Below, piece by piece: positions 56,007 to 64,000 of a DNA stretch of 64,000 nucleotides (its first letter is position 1; every line of letters starts with the position of its first letter). Made by a program: the position numbers and the translations under genes. A model generated the notes under the pieces. It was not told where the DNA came from and did not search any database. It saw only the letters and a program-made list of their open reading frames with translations. The stretch comes from Fervidobacterium_A thailandense. Its GTDB lineage: Bacteria; Thermotogota; Thermotogae; Thermotogales; Fervidobacteriaceae. Location: assembly GCF_041505935.1 (NCBI RefSeq), contig NZ_CP140110.1, one strand, 5' to 3'.

Positions 56007-57107
56007 CTAAATCTTTCGGCAGTTGGTGAAGACATATTTACCAGTTAATTTGTTGAAAAGATAATACAAGCTCCCCACTTTCCTGAATACCTCCTCAAGT
56101 AATACCACAGGATATTCGTATACATGTCCTGATACCATTATTTTGCTTTCTCTGAATTTTTCATATGGCGTCATTCCTTTCATCCCTTTCCCGTTGCTTG
56201 GCCTTGCTTTGTTCCACGTGTCTTGCCATCTTTGTGCCTTGTCTAGAAATTCTTCCTTTCTCCTACATCTTTCCGCATGGATCATCAAAAAGTATTCATC
56301 ATCCGCTCTGTGCGTGTTTTCTATTACCCCCATCAAATGTTTTGCCTTCGGTGGTATTGGGCTTAACTGTAAATCTAACTTCTCGAATATTTCGTTCCAT
56401 TCGTTCAATTTCCTTTCGCTTCCTCCACAAAACTCCATCCCGTTATCCATCCGTATTTTCATCCTTCCTCTCACATTGTGCACCCTTAACCATAGTGCCA
56501 CTATCGAAATAAACATGAACCCAAACGTCGAGTTTAATTCATACGAGTATGCCGTAAATCTTGTCCTGGTTGCTACGTCTATCATGTTCCATTCGTATCT
56601 CGGCAATCTGTAATTTTTCATGTGTTCATACACTTCTTTCGGTAAGCTTTCTTTGTCCAATAAATGCTTCGTATCTAATTGAAACTCACTGAATGGTATT
56701 AACGCTTCGTAATCGTATAAGCTCCTTTCTCCTTTCTTTGTCTTCCTTGTCTTTTTCGGTACTTTATTTCGTTTCAGAACAGATTTTATCGTATTTTCAC
56801 TTATCACAAGCCCATATTTCTTCTGCAAATACGTAGACAATCTTCTGTATCTAAATCCTGTCCTCTTGGCTTCTTCAACGATTATGTCTTCAAACTCTGA
56901 TTTTAGCTTCTTAGGAGAGTGTTTCGGTCTTCTTGACTTATCCTCCAAACAATCGTACACAGCTCTTCTTACTGTTGCTCTTGCGATACCTAATATCTTT
57001 GCAGTCTTTGATACATTCCGGTTATTAGCTTCAAAGACCTTACGAACGACTTCCCTTGCTTTTTGAGGGGATAGTTTTCTTAGCTCGTGATATGATATAA
57101 TGTTCAT
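56007..57107 (-). CDS. DDE-type (rve) transposase
   Basis: 366 residues. An N-terminal helix-turn-helix (NVSKTAKILGIARATVRRAV, ~25-45) is followed by a second DNA-binding part and an integrase core with D in FQLDTKHLL, D in RMDNGMEF and E in GVIENTHRADDEYF: a complete DDE triad. It is closest to IS481- or IS1202-type transposases; the group is uncertain. ATG at 57107 behind GGGAGGTCA. The last codons (RKI and stop) fall in the target-site duplication, so the stop codon appears to be provided by the host DNA. Probably intact and possibly active. Confidence 0.82.
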   Translation of the reverse strand: MNIISYHELRKLSPQKAREVVRKVFEANNRNVSKTAKILGIARATVRRAVYDCLEDKSRRPKHSPKKLKSEFEDIIVEEAKRTGFRYRRLSTYLQKKYGLVISENTIKSVLKRNKVPKKTRKTKKGERSLYDYEALIPFSEFQLDTKHLLDKESLPKEVYEHMKNYRLPRYEWNMIDVATRTRFTAYSYELNSTFGFMFISIVALWLRVHNVRGRMKIRMDNGMEFCGGSERKLNEWNEIFEKLDLQLSPIPPKAKHLMGVIENTHRADDEYFLMIHAERCRRKEEFLDKAQRWQDTWNKARPSNGKGMKGMTPYEKFRESKIMVSGHVYEYPVVLLEEVFRKVGSLYYLFNKLTGKYVFTNCRKI

Positions 57108-57269
57108 AGGCTGACCTCCCATCCTGGAAGGAATTTGGTAGTACGATAAAAGGGGATGTTACATGTTTTAATTATATCAAACAGGATGGAGGCAGCCTCT
57201 ATTCTTTTTAGAGCTCCATCTGTATTGTTTTGTTTTTCTACCTGGTAAGTATGTCCACACCTATTCGTG
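56019..57269. mobile_element. Insertion sequence with DDE transposase, flanked by 15-bp direct repeats
   Basis: TAACTAAATCTTTCG stands at 56004-56018 and at 57270-57284, as expected of a target duplication. Inside, imperfect inverted ends can be aligned: GGTGAAGACATATTTACCAG (left, from 56024) and GGTGTGGACATACTTACCAG (right, read on the minus strand). The exact termini are uncertain by a few bases, since the arms begin 5 and 8 bases from the repeats. Only one gene is inside. Confidence 0.8.
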
Positions 57270-57648
57270 TAACTAAATCTTTCGCCTTTGACTTGTCAAG
57301 AAAAACACATAAGAAGCTGGCTATAATTTTCGGACACCTAACATATCCAGCATCCAAACTGTGGAATGTTGCTAATTACGAAGTAGAGACGAACGGTGTG
57401 TCTATCTACGAACTTGAGCATAAGCTCAAAGATAACTTCTTTGCTTGTAACTTGCATTCTCAGAGTGCTCAAGCTGTCCTTCAGAAGCTTCAAGTTGCCT
57501 GGAAGAATACCTTTAATAAGCATACTAAGCGTCCGCGCTACCAACCTAAAGATGGGCATTTCCCAGTGACTTGGAAAGAACGATTTCTCTCTTTTCTCAA
57601 ATAAAGAATATTGGTCCAAAGTTTGTGTCCAGAAGATCTAATCTGGAC

Positions 57649-58175
57649 TCATGGTCTGACATCGTATCCAGTTTTGAAACTCCAAATCGGGCTTTTCACT
57701 GTTGTTTCCAGAGGCTTTTCATCTGTTCCGTGAGAAACTTTTACTTCCACTTGCCAGTAGTACGTCGTATTAGGTTCAAGTCTTTTACCTTTTTCCTTTA
57801 AATCGTAGTACCATTCAGTAGATCTCGAGCTCTCGTCCCTGGCACTGAAGCTTCCAATAGGACTCAGAGCGGTCTGAGATTTCCCCATGTATATCGTGAA
57901 TGTCAAGGGATAACGGTATACTGTCACATAGCAACCTCCCGGGGTTTCACAACTTGATGCTCAACATCCATTGTCCAACGAAGTCTTACGTCAAGATAAA
58001 CCGACTGTTGTCCAACCGGTGGATGTGGGTCACTGAAACTTACATAGACTTCTGATACTCCTCCCTTACAAGGGTCCAGCCCTAAGTTCAAACACCCCCC
58101 CACAACCACGAAAGCTGTAACTGCTAAGATGCTGCACAGGAAGTAAATGTTAACTTTCCTTTAAACTTTTGCCAT
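57649..58175 (-). pseudogene. Broken lipoprotein gene with a fibronectin III-like domain
   Basis: AAGGAGGCGAG precedes an ATG at 58175, but codon 5 is TAA (MAKV-stop). The frame then reads a lipoprotein signal ILAVTAFVVVGGC and a short mature part up to a stop at 57924. A change of frame near 57945 joins it to CETPGGCYVTVYRYPLTFTIYMGKSQTA and a fibronectin-like sheet (NTTYYWQVEVKV; SPIWSFKTG). One nonsense and one frameshift show decay. The original probably was a surface protein. Confidence 0.6.
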
Positions 58176-58936
58176 ACAACTCGCCTCCTTTCAATAAGTT
58201 CTAAAACCTAAGTAGTAGCAAAAATCTCGCATTTCCGACGAATCTTTGAATTGTCGCTCTATGAATGACAAACGCAACAATATTGCCACTGCCTTCTGAA
58301 TAATTTCTGTTAACCAACTGCCGCAAAAAGAGAACCACCTGTATTTTGTTTTCCTTCCATGGTTATAACTCACTAACGGTGAACTATCAACAGTGTCATG
58401 GTGCTTCCTAAATCTCAGCATTCTGCAACCGGGCTTGGAAAACATTGATATAAAAATCTATCCGTTCTGCATAGGAAGGTTCACGGTACACTTTCAATAA
58501 ATATGCTTTGTCTTTTTTGAAAAGCTATAAAATCCTCGTCCAATTAACGTTTTACGGTTAGTATGCTGTTTCAAAGCTCTTTGATTTTATCAGGACATAG
58601 CAGTGATTTCCGCTGGATATTGTCTGGCAGCAAGTTGTTTCCTTCTTCAAGCTACTTGCTCGTTGTTTTGAAAAAGCAACCTCTTGACAAAGTAAAGTAG
58701 CAGTCCAGGTGGTGGTAATTTTTCAGGAAGGTCGGCAAAATGCCCAAAGGTGAGGATTTCGAGACTGGACTCAAAAAGTTTGAGGTTAAAACATTCTTCG
58801 CGACCTTCAAAATGTTAGTTGCGAATTTTGGACGGCCGCGACTTGTGGATCTTGGGCATAAGATCGATTTTCTAATTTTTAGACCGTTCACTTTCGCTAA
58901 TCGTTCAAAAATTTTCGGAGATCTTCCAACTGAGTT
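58176..58936. other. Non-coding or fully decayed DNA
   Basis: Only short frames occur, e.g. 84 codons at 58191-58445 and 79 at 58652-58891, both minus strand. Neither has a ribosome binding site or a recognisable family. The region lies between two pseudogenes and most likely holds further gene debris. Confidence 0.6.
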
Positions 58937-59310
58937 CTAACCTTTGTAGTATTCCTGGTTTTCTAAAAGTTGTTCCTCCGGAACAGGTCTGAGCTCCCGC
59001 GCCGGGGTTCCAACGTAAATCATTCTGGGTTTGGCATCCTTTGTTAGGACTGCACCAGCCGCAATTAAAGCATCTTCTCCTATTCCTTCCCTGGTAAAAT
59101 CGTAGCGTTTGCTCCGATGCGAGCTCCTTTTCTGATAATGACACCTTTGAAGAATTTCTTTCTTTCCTCAGTGCGCCCGAGAAAGTTGTCGTTCGTGAGT
59201 GTAGCATTGGGAGCTATGAAACAATAATCCTCTATAATCGAATATAATCGAAGGTATCGGTGTGTACGCGTTAGTTTCTATTTTAACGTATTTTCCGTCC
59301 CCATGTCGTA
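58937..59310 (-). pseudogene. Broken hexapeptide-repeat acyltransferase
   Basis: Reading the minus strand with frame corrections gives IIEDYCFIAPNATLTND, then FFKGVIIRKGARIGANATILPG, then IGEDALIAAGAVLTKDAKPRMIYVGTPARELRPVP, an unmistakable left-handed beta-helix acetyltransferase C-terminus. Two lesions are visible: one base is missing near 59083 (GKE-stop instead of GKEIGED), and a 10-bp tandem duplication, TATAATCGAA at 59233-59242 and 59243-59252, shifts the frame. The 5' half is not recognisable. Such enzymes acetylate amino sugars for surface glycans, in line with the formyltransferase and wecB downstream. Confidence 0.75.
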
Positions 59311-59598
59311 ACTTCTCATGATTTTATGTGATCGGAATAAACAGAAAATGTGTTCGCCAGATCTCAGTTGACCATAAGATAATCGATAGAGCATCCGTAA
59401 GTAAGGATTTGAATTGGCGATTAATTTTCGAATATCATAATGTACATTCCTTACGCAAATGTTTAGAACCAAATTTTCAAAAGTTGAAATTTGAATAGAC
59501 CGACCTTGTCAAAGTAGGGAAAAAGTTTAACGTGTAATTTATGCTTATGGACCCTTAGTTAATTTTCAGACAACTGTCAAATTTTAAGAATGATATGG
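59311..59598. other. AT-rich intergenic DNA
   Basis: No gene, tRNA or hairpin terminator could be recognised. It probably contains the lost 5' part of the acyltransferase pseudogene. Confidence 0.5.
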
Positions 59599-59604
59599 TA
59601 GAAT
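59599..59604 (+). promoter_or_regulatory. Extended -10 promoter of the formyltransferase-wecB pair
   Basis: TGG-TAGAAT on the plus strand, ~63 bp before the ATG at 59667. Confidence 0.5.
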
Positions 59605-59666
59605 AATTTCAGCTGACACTTTCAGGCTCTTTAATTGCTAAAATGATCGGAGAGGAGGAATCAAAC

Positions 59667-60347
59667 ATGCTTATTGGTCTCATAACATATCACTATCCGC
59701 ATTTAAAAAGCGAACAAGTACTTCTAAAACTGCTAAGGAAAGGATACAATATGAAAATCTACGCTCTACCATACGTCCCTAGGAAGACACGTTCCGCGCT
59801 TTTAAATCATCGACCAGATCAGTCTAAGGCAATACCAGCATACGAAATAGCAGAACGCTACAAAATTCCATATAGCTTTGTGATGAATGATAGAGAAATA
59901 CAAAACGACTGCGACATTTACTTGATACTAGGGGCAGGCATATTATCAGAAGAGTGTGTTAAAGGAAAACGGATATTAAACTGTCACCCAGGAATAATTC
60001 CGGCCGTTAGGGGTCTCGACGCTTTTAAATGGGCAATATATGACATGAAACCATTGGGAGTAACGCTTCATTTTATAGATGAAAATGTGGACGCTGGAGA
60101 AATTGTTGCAATCATTCCAACTGATGTTTATCAGTCAGATACCTTGGAAACTTTGGCAAGAAGGCATTATGAAAACGAAATAGATGTCCTTGCCAATTTT
60201 GAATACTATCTTTCTAATCCCTCTAATCCATTCAAGGACATACCGGAAGGTGAGCCAAAAAGAAGAATGCCGATAAGCATAGAAGAACAACTGCTCAAAA
60301 AATTTGAAGATTACAAACAAAAATTTGCAAATCCACTTCACGTGTAG
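59667..60347 (+). CDS. Formyltransferase-fold protein, probable sugar N-formyltransferase
   Basis: 226 residues with the fold of N10-formyl-tetrahydrofolate-dependent transferases. The catalytic Asn and His are in LNCHPGIIP and the Asp in DENVDAGEIV; the RGLDAFKWAIYD segment is like those of the sugar and methionyl-tRNA enzymes. Shorter than methionyl-tRNA formyltransferase and without its C-terminal domain. With wecB next door, an N-formylated amino sugar for surface glycan is the likely product; a GART-like role is a less likely alternative. ATG at 59667 behind GAGGAGG. AT-richer than the genes that follow. Confidence 0.7.
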   Translation: MLIGLITYHYPHLKSEQVLLKLLRKGYNMKIYALPYVPRKTRSALLNHRPDQSKAIPAYEIAERYKIPYSFVMNDREIQNDCDIYLILGAGILSEECVKGKRILNCHPGIIPAVRGLDAFKWAIYDMKPLGVTLHFIDENVDAGEIVAIIPTDVYQSDTLETLARRHYENEIDVLANFEYYLSNPSNPFKDIPEGEPKRRMPISIEEQLLKKFEDYKQKFANPLHV

Positions 60348-60390
60348 TGCTTTAATAATATCATCTCAGCAACAGAAAGGAGGAGAGCTT

Positions 60391-61446
60391 TTGAAACGAA
60401 TCTTATCCTTAGTCGGTGCGCGTCCTCAATTTATAAAAGAAGCCGTTGTACACAAGGTTTTTGAGCGCGAAGGTGTGAATGAGATTCTCGTTCACTCAGG
60501 GCAACACTACGATGCCAACATGTCGGACGTGTTTTTCGAGGTTTTGGGAATACGTCAACCGGATTATTTTTTGAACGTTGGGTCTGGCAACCACGGAGAG
60601 ATGACTGGTAAGATCATGATCGAGTTTGAAAAGGTGGTTCTCAAAGAAAAGCCCGATGTGATTCTTGTGTACGGTGATACGAACACTACACTGGCCGGTG
60701 CACTCGTGGGGGCAAAGTTAAAGATTCCCGTTGCACATATCGAGGCGGGTATCAGGCAAGAACCTAAGGATATGCCCGAGGAGATTAACAGGGTCGTTAC
60801 GGACCACGTTTCTTCGTATTTGTTTTGCCCAACTAAGCAAGCGGTCCTGAACCTGGAGAAGGAAGGTATAACCAAAGGCGTGTACTTCGTTGGAGATGTT
60901 ATGTACGATCTCTTCTTGATGATGGAGCCCAAATTTTCTTACGAAGTTTTCGAGACCCTGAATTTGTTCGAGGATGATTTTGTACTTGTTACACTCCACA
61001 GAGATTTCAACGTCGATGTTCCGGAAAAGCTGGAGAGGATTCTCAACGAACTAAGGGCTATCAATAGAGTCAAAAAGGTTGTTTTTCCAATGCATCCGAG
61101 GACGAGGAAGCGGGTTTTCGAGTTCGGTTTGGTGGGCCTTCTGGACGGTTTGACTGTGATTGAGCCTGTGGATTATTTGAACTTGATGGGATTACTCAAG
61201 CGTTGCTGGAAGGTGGTTACCGATAGTGGAGGTTTACAAAAGGAGGCATACTTTGCCGGTAAGAGAGCTGTCGTTGTGATGCCGGACACTGGGTGGCGCG
61301 AGCTTGTTGACGTTGGGTGGAACGTGCTCGCAAGGGAGGATGAAATTGCAGAGAAGATCTTTCAAGATGACGAAACCACGTATCCAACAGGTTTGTACGG
61401 GAATGGCGATGCCGCGAACAAAATTGTCGATATTCTCTTAGGATAA
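60391..61446 (+). CDS. wecB: UDP-N-acetylglucosamine 2-epimerase (non-hydrolysing)
   Basis: 351 residues. Interconverts UDP-GlcNAc and UDP-ManNAc. Marks: LVGARPQFIKEA at the N-terminus, HSGQHYDANMSD, VYGDTNTTLAGA, HIEAGIRQEPKDMPEEINR and TDSGGLQKEAYF. TTG at 60391 behind AAAGGAGGAGAG; the longer frame to 60304 overlaps the formyltransferase and is not preferred. It probably supplies an activated amino sugar for a surface polysaccharide or flagellin glycan. Confidence 0.93.
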   Translation: MKRILSLVGARPQFIKEAVVHKVFEREGVNEILVHSGQHYDANMSDVFFEVLGIRQPDYFLNVGSGNHGEMTGKIMIEFEKVVLKEKPDVILVYGDTNTTLAGALVGAKLKIPVAHIEAGIRQEPKDMPEEINRVVTDHVSSYLFCPTKQAVLNLEKEGITKGVYFVGDVMYDLFLMMEPKFSYEVFETLNLFEDDFVLVTLHRDFNVDVPEKLERILNELRAINRVKKVVFPMHPRTRKRVFEFGLVGLLDGLTVIEPVDYLNLMGLLKRCWKVVTDSGGLQKEAYFAGKRAVVVMPDTGWRELVDVGWNVLAREDEIAEKIFQDDETTYPTGLYGNGDAANKIVDILLG

Positions 61447-61463
61447 TGGGATTTATAAAGAAA

Positions 61464-61490
61464 AACCGAGCGTTTCCGCTCGGTTTTTTC
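61464..61490. terminator. Bidirectional terminator between wecB and acpP
   Basis: AACCGAGCG/CGCTCGGTT with a TTTC loop, T-rich on both sides. Confidence 0.92.
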
Positions 61491-61495
61491 ATTTT

Positions 61496-61747
61496 TCACT
61501 CCTGCTCGGCGAGTTTTTTGGAGAGTAAATCAACGATATCTTTGACGGTTAAGAGGTTTTCTATCTCCGCATCCTCAAGTTTGATACCGAATTCGTCTTC
61601 GAATACCATAACAAGGTCGAACGCATCAAGGGAATCGGCCCCGAGATCTTCGATCAAGTGAGAATCTTCGTCGATGTCCTCAATGGGGATGTTGAGTTTT
61701 TCGGAGATTATTTCGGCAACCTTCTGGAAGAGTTCTTCTCTTTCCAT
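61496..61747 (-). CDS. acpP: Acyl carrier protein
   Basis: 83 residues, acidic. The phosphopantetheine Ser is S39 in GADSLDAFDLVMVFEDEF, the classic site of fatty acid synthesis ACP. ATG at 61747; the gene stands alone, with no fab genes beside it, unlike in many bacteria. It ends in front of the shared terminator. Confidence 0.96.
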   Translation of the reverse strand: MEREELFQKVAEIISEKLNIPIEDIDEDSHLIEDLGADSLDAFDLVMVFEDEFGIKLEDAEIENLLTVKDIVDLLSKKLAEQE

Positions 61748-61838
61748 CGTTTATTCCCTCCCATGCAAGGATGTTTGCTTCTGGTATATTTTAATCAAAG
61801 TGCGCTGGTTTGTCAACATTTCGCTTACTTTTCCAAAG

Positions 61839-63563
61839 TCAATCAACTACTTCGTTTACAAGTTCAGCAATAAAGTCAAATGCTTCTTGCCAGAACGTTT
61901 CCCTTGTAATGTCTATGCCCACGCGTGAGAGTAATTTTTCGGGAGAGTATTTGCCCCCGTACGAGAGAAGTTCGAGGTATTTTTCAACAAATTCTTGTCC
62001 TTCGTTCAGGTACTTTTTGTACAGCGCAATCACCAGACAGTTCGCGAAGTTGTAAGCGTACACGTAGAACGGGGTTTCGAAGAAGTGTGAAACCATCGCC
62101 CATTCGTTTTTGTACCATTCGGGTATCTCTACAGCATCCCCGAAAAGTTCCAGAAGTACTTCGTGGTATATTTCCCTTAATTCATCCCACGAGAGGTAAC
62201 CCTGGCGTTCGACCTCGTCAAAGACGCGTAATTCAAACTTCGTGAACATGTTTTGTCTGAACGTTGTGGCGAATATTTCCTCGATCTTCGACGCTGTGAA
62301 GAGTTTTCTTTCTTCTCCATCGAGTGTTTTCCTGAGTTTGTCAAAGACGAGGAATTCCCCGAAGACGGAAGCTAATTCCGCAAGCGTCAACGGGGTATCG
62401 TGGTTGAAATAGGTTTGCTGTCGTGAGAGCTCACCGTGGAGCCCGTGGCCAAGTTCATGGGCCAGTGTCATGACGTCGTACATGTCTCCGTTGTAATTCG
62501 TGAGCACGTAAGGTGGAAGTTTCGTGGTCGAGTAGATGCAGTACGCTCCGGAGACTTTTCCAGGATATGGGTAGAGGTCTATACGTTCCTCTTCAAAAAA
62601 GCGCTGGACCAATTCTCCTGCTTTTTTACTGAATGAGTAGTAAGCATCGAGAATTATATCCCTGGCATGTTCGAATTCGAATTTGCGCTTGACCGGTTTG
62701 AGTGGTGCGTAAACATCCGCAAGTGTGAGTTGTTCGTTCATGTACTTAGACTTCCACCTGTAGTACTTGCGTAAGATTTCGGCATTTTTGCTGGTAGTTT
62801 CGATAAGTCTATCAACAATCTCGTCACTAACTTCGTTGTGGAAGTTCATCATCGATATGGGACGTTCAAAATTTCTCAGTCTACTTTCGAGCGCGTAATC
62901 CTTGACGATGAGGTTGTAGATCTCGGTGATGGCGATGGAATCGTTTGCGAATCTTTCAAGTAGCATCTTCATGCCAAGTTTCCTGAGGTTACCATCCGGA
63001 GAGCGTCTCAGTGCCTTCATCTGTTCGGTTGTGAGTTTCTGAATTTGACCGTCAATCTCGACCTCGAAAGTGTACGAACTTTCCAACCGGCTGTGGATTT
63101 TTGCGATCGCACCACGTCTTGTGGCCGAGGTTAATGCGAGAATGCGCTCGGCATCCTTTGAGAGTGTGTGTTTTCGCTCGAGGATAACGCGCTCGATGTA
63201 GTGCTCGTAATTCGGATCGAGCCGGGCAATTTCCCTCAATGTTTCGTCGGAGAGGTTCGACAAGTGGACCTGAACAACCGAAAGTTGTTCTGAAACCTGG
63301 CTCCAGAGGTTCTCCAGAGTTCCAAGGAGTTTTTGCGCACCTTGGTCGTCGGTTGCAACTGAGTAACGCATCCAGGTGTACTGGGAAGTTTTGCCAAACT
63401 CGTCAACACTGTCTTCGATGAGTTTTATCAGTTCCAGAAGTTTTGCGGGTTCATGTTCTGTCTCGAGTTTCGAAACGAAACCTTTCAATCTGTTCAACTG
63501 AGCGTTCGCATGCTCGAGTGCTGAAGCATCGTCCGGAAATATCTTACTGAGATCCCACCTCAA
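61839..63563 (-). CDS. pepF: Oligoendopeptidase F (M3 family metallopeptidase)
   Basis: About 574 residues. The zinc site HELGHGLH lies near residue 370, with the third ligand Glu in LAELASVFGEF downstream, and YVYAYNFANCLV is typical of PepF. It cuts short peptides in the cytoplasm. The frame is open to 63623, but GGAGGGG before the TTG at 63563 gives the standard start LRWDLSKIFPD. It is 25 bp after lepA and may be co-transcribed. Confidence 0.93.
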   Translation of the reverse strand: MRWDLSKIFPDDASALEHANAQLNRLKGFVSKLETEHEPAKLLELIKLIEDSVDEFGKTSQYTWMRYSVATDDQGAQKLLGTLENLWSQVSEQLSVVQVHLSNLSDETLREIARLDPNYEHYIERVILERKHTLSKDAERILALTSATRRGAIAKIHSRLESSYTFEVEIDGQIQKLTTEQMKALRRSPDGNLRKLGMKMLLERFANDSIAITEIYNLIVKDYALESRLRNFERPISMMNFHNEVSDEIVDRLIETTSKNAEILRKYYRWKSKYMNEQLTLADVYAPLKPVKRKFEFEHARDIILDAYYSFSKKAGELVQRFFEEERIDLYPYPGKVSGAYCIYSTTKLPPYVLTNYNGDMYDVMTLAHELGHGLHGELSRQQTYFNHDTPLTLAELASVFGEFLVFDKLRKTLDGEERKLFTASKIEEIFATTFRQNMFTKFELRVFDEVERQGYLSWDELREIYHEVLLELFGDAVEIPEWYKNEWAMVSHFFETPFYVYAYNFANCLVIALYKKYLNEGQEFVEKYLELLSYGGKYSPEKLLSRVGIDITRETFWQEAFDFIAELVNEVVD

Positions 63564-63588
63564 GAACACCCCTCCACTTCCGTAAGTT

Positions 63589-64000
63589 TTACTCTTCCTC
63601 CTCACCGATGCGGAGCATGGCAAGGAACGCTTCCTGTGGAATGGTCACGTTTCCAATTTCTCTTAGTTTCTTCTTTCCTTCGCGTTGTTTTTCAAGTAGT
63701 TTCATCTTTCTTGTTACGTCACCACCGTAACATTTTGCAAGGACGTCTTTTCTGAGGGCTCTGATGGTCGAGCGTGCGATGAACCTTCCTCCGGCCTTTG
63801 CCTGGATCGGGATTTCGAACTGGTGTTGCGGTATGAGTTCGGCGAGTTTATCAACCAACTTTCTTGCGATCGTATAGGCCTTTTCCCGATGTGCAACGAA
63901 TGACAGAGCATCAACAGGTTCTCTGTTGACGTAAATGGTTATCTTCACAAGGTCGCTCTTTCTGTACTCCAAGAACTCGTAGTCCATGGATGCGTAACCA
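63589..64000 (-). CDS. lepA: Elongation factor 4 (LepA), 3' part only
   Basis: The window ends inside this gene. The visible C-terminal ~137 residues carry the LepA-specific domain: YASMDYEFLEYRKSDLVK, FVAHREKAY, QAKAGGRFIARSTIRALRKDV, and AKCYGGDVTRKMKLLEKQREGKKK. LepA is a ribosome-associated GTPase that helps stalled or assembling ribosomes. Confidence 0.95.
   Translation of the reverse strand, partial: GYASMDYEFLEYRKSDLVKITIYVNREPVDALSFVAHREKAYTIARKLVDKLAELIPQHQFEIPIQAKAGGRFIARSTIRALRKDVLAKCYGGDVTRKMKLLEKQREGKKKLREIGNVTIPQEAFLAMLRIGEEEE

Larger units (their letters stand above)
55985..57604 (+). pseudogene. tnpB (IS605 OrfB-like) gene cut by an insertion sequence
   Basis: Codons MHLKKYITKSF start at 55985 and run to 56018; the same frame resumes at 57270 as TKSFAFDLSRKTHKKLAIIFGHLTYPASKLWN and ends at 57604 after FPVTWKERF. 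Joined, they give ~117 residues of a TnpB N-terminus (helix-turn-helix part with LHSQSAQAVLQKLQVAWKNTF). The rest of TnpB, including the RuvC-like nuclease, is absent. The IS at 56019-57269 interrupts it and a further loss removed the 3' part. A TGG-TATACT -10 lies at ~55958 upstream. No complete tnpA or guide RNA end could be recognised. Confidence 0.75.

Noticed and set aside
58191..58445. 84-codon minus-strand frame as a gene
   Set aside because: No ribosome binding site, no family resemblance, and it lies in a stretch of decayed DNA.

Overview
The window looks like chromosomal DNA of a thermophilic, flagellated, fermentative bacterium of the Thermotogales, probably close to Fervidobacterium. 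The grounds are a fused aspartate carbamoyltransferase (PyrB-PyrI in one chain), a very GC-rich rRNA operon (16S-tRNA-Ile-tRNA-Ala-23S-5S) set in moderate-GC coding DNA, strong GGAGGTGA-type ribosome binding sites with many GTG and TTG starts, an archaeal-type PEP carboxylase, a stand-alone MetH-activation-like protein and several toga-like beta-barrel proteins. The genus is inference; the class is well supported.

Layout. 1-9.6 kb: DUF3798 lipid/ligand-binding-like protein, YitT membrane protein, ECF-type ATPase with RidA, tRNA-Asp, lysA with a class II amidotransferase, pyrBI, and a membrane diguanylate cyclase. 9.7-16 kb: a TPR protein, then a four-gene minus-strand cluster of exported carbohydrate-binding-type proteins (two lipoproteins, one barrel, and one barrel carrying three glycogen-binding-type domains). 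16.1-16.7 kb: a decayed radical-SAM activase gene. 16.9-22 kb: the rRNA operon with tandem promoters. 22.3-28.9 kb: ppcA, then cobB and the pyrCKDFE operon, which has a PyrR-type RNA attenuator in its leader; with pyrBI this gives every step from carbamoyl phosphate to UMP. 29-38.6 kb: a candidate small RNA, fba-ackA, a 7TM chemoreceptor-like protein, a second candidate small RNA, a PAS/PP2C phosphatase with a frameshift, an S41-like protein, a double solute-binding-domain protein and a MetH-activation-like protein.

38.6-50.2 kb is a flagellin island: three flagellin genes, one with a large Thr/Val/Ser-rich insertion, interleaved with a TPR-glycosyltransferase and followed by a 1053-residue protein fusing TPR, GT4, methyltransferase and GT2 modules. 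The context suggests flagellin or surface glycan decoration. One sigma-28-type promoter is visible.

50.2-59.6 kb is accessory and decaying: an IS256 transposase fragment, a tandem array of three nearly identical AAA-ATPase/PD-(D/E)XK nuclease genes with two block-wise variable segments, a tnpB gene cut by a DDE-type IS (15-bp direct repeat), and wrecked genes for a lipoprotein and a hexapeptide acyltransferase. 59.6-64 kb returns to intact genes: a formyltransferase and wecB (surface sugar synthesis), acpP, pepF and the 3' part of lepA.

The best candidates for something undescribed are the mosaic nuclease array, the multi-CBM barrel cluster, the flagellin with its inserted domain next to the four-module glycan enzyme, and two promoter-plus-terminator units with no coding sequence.
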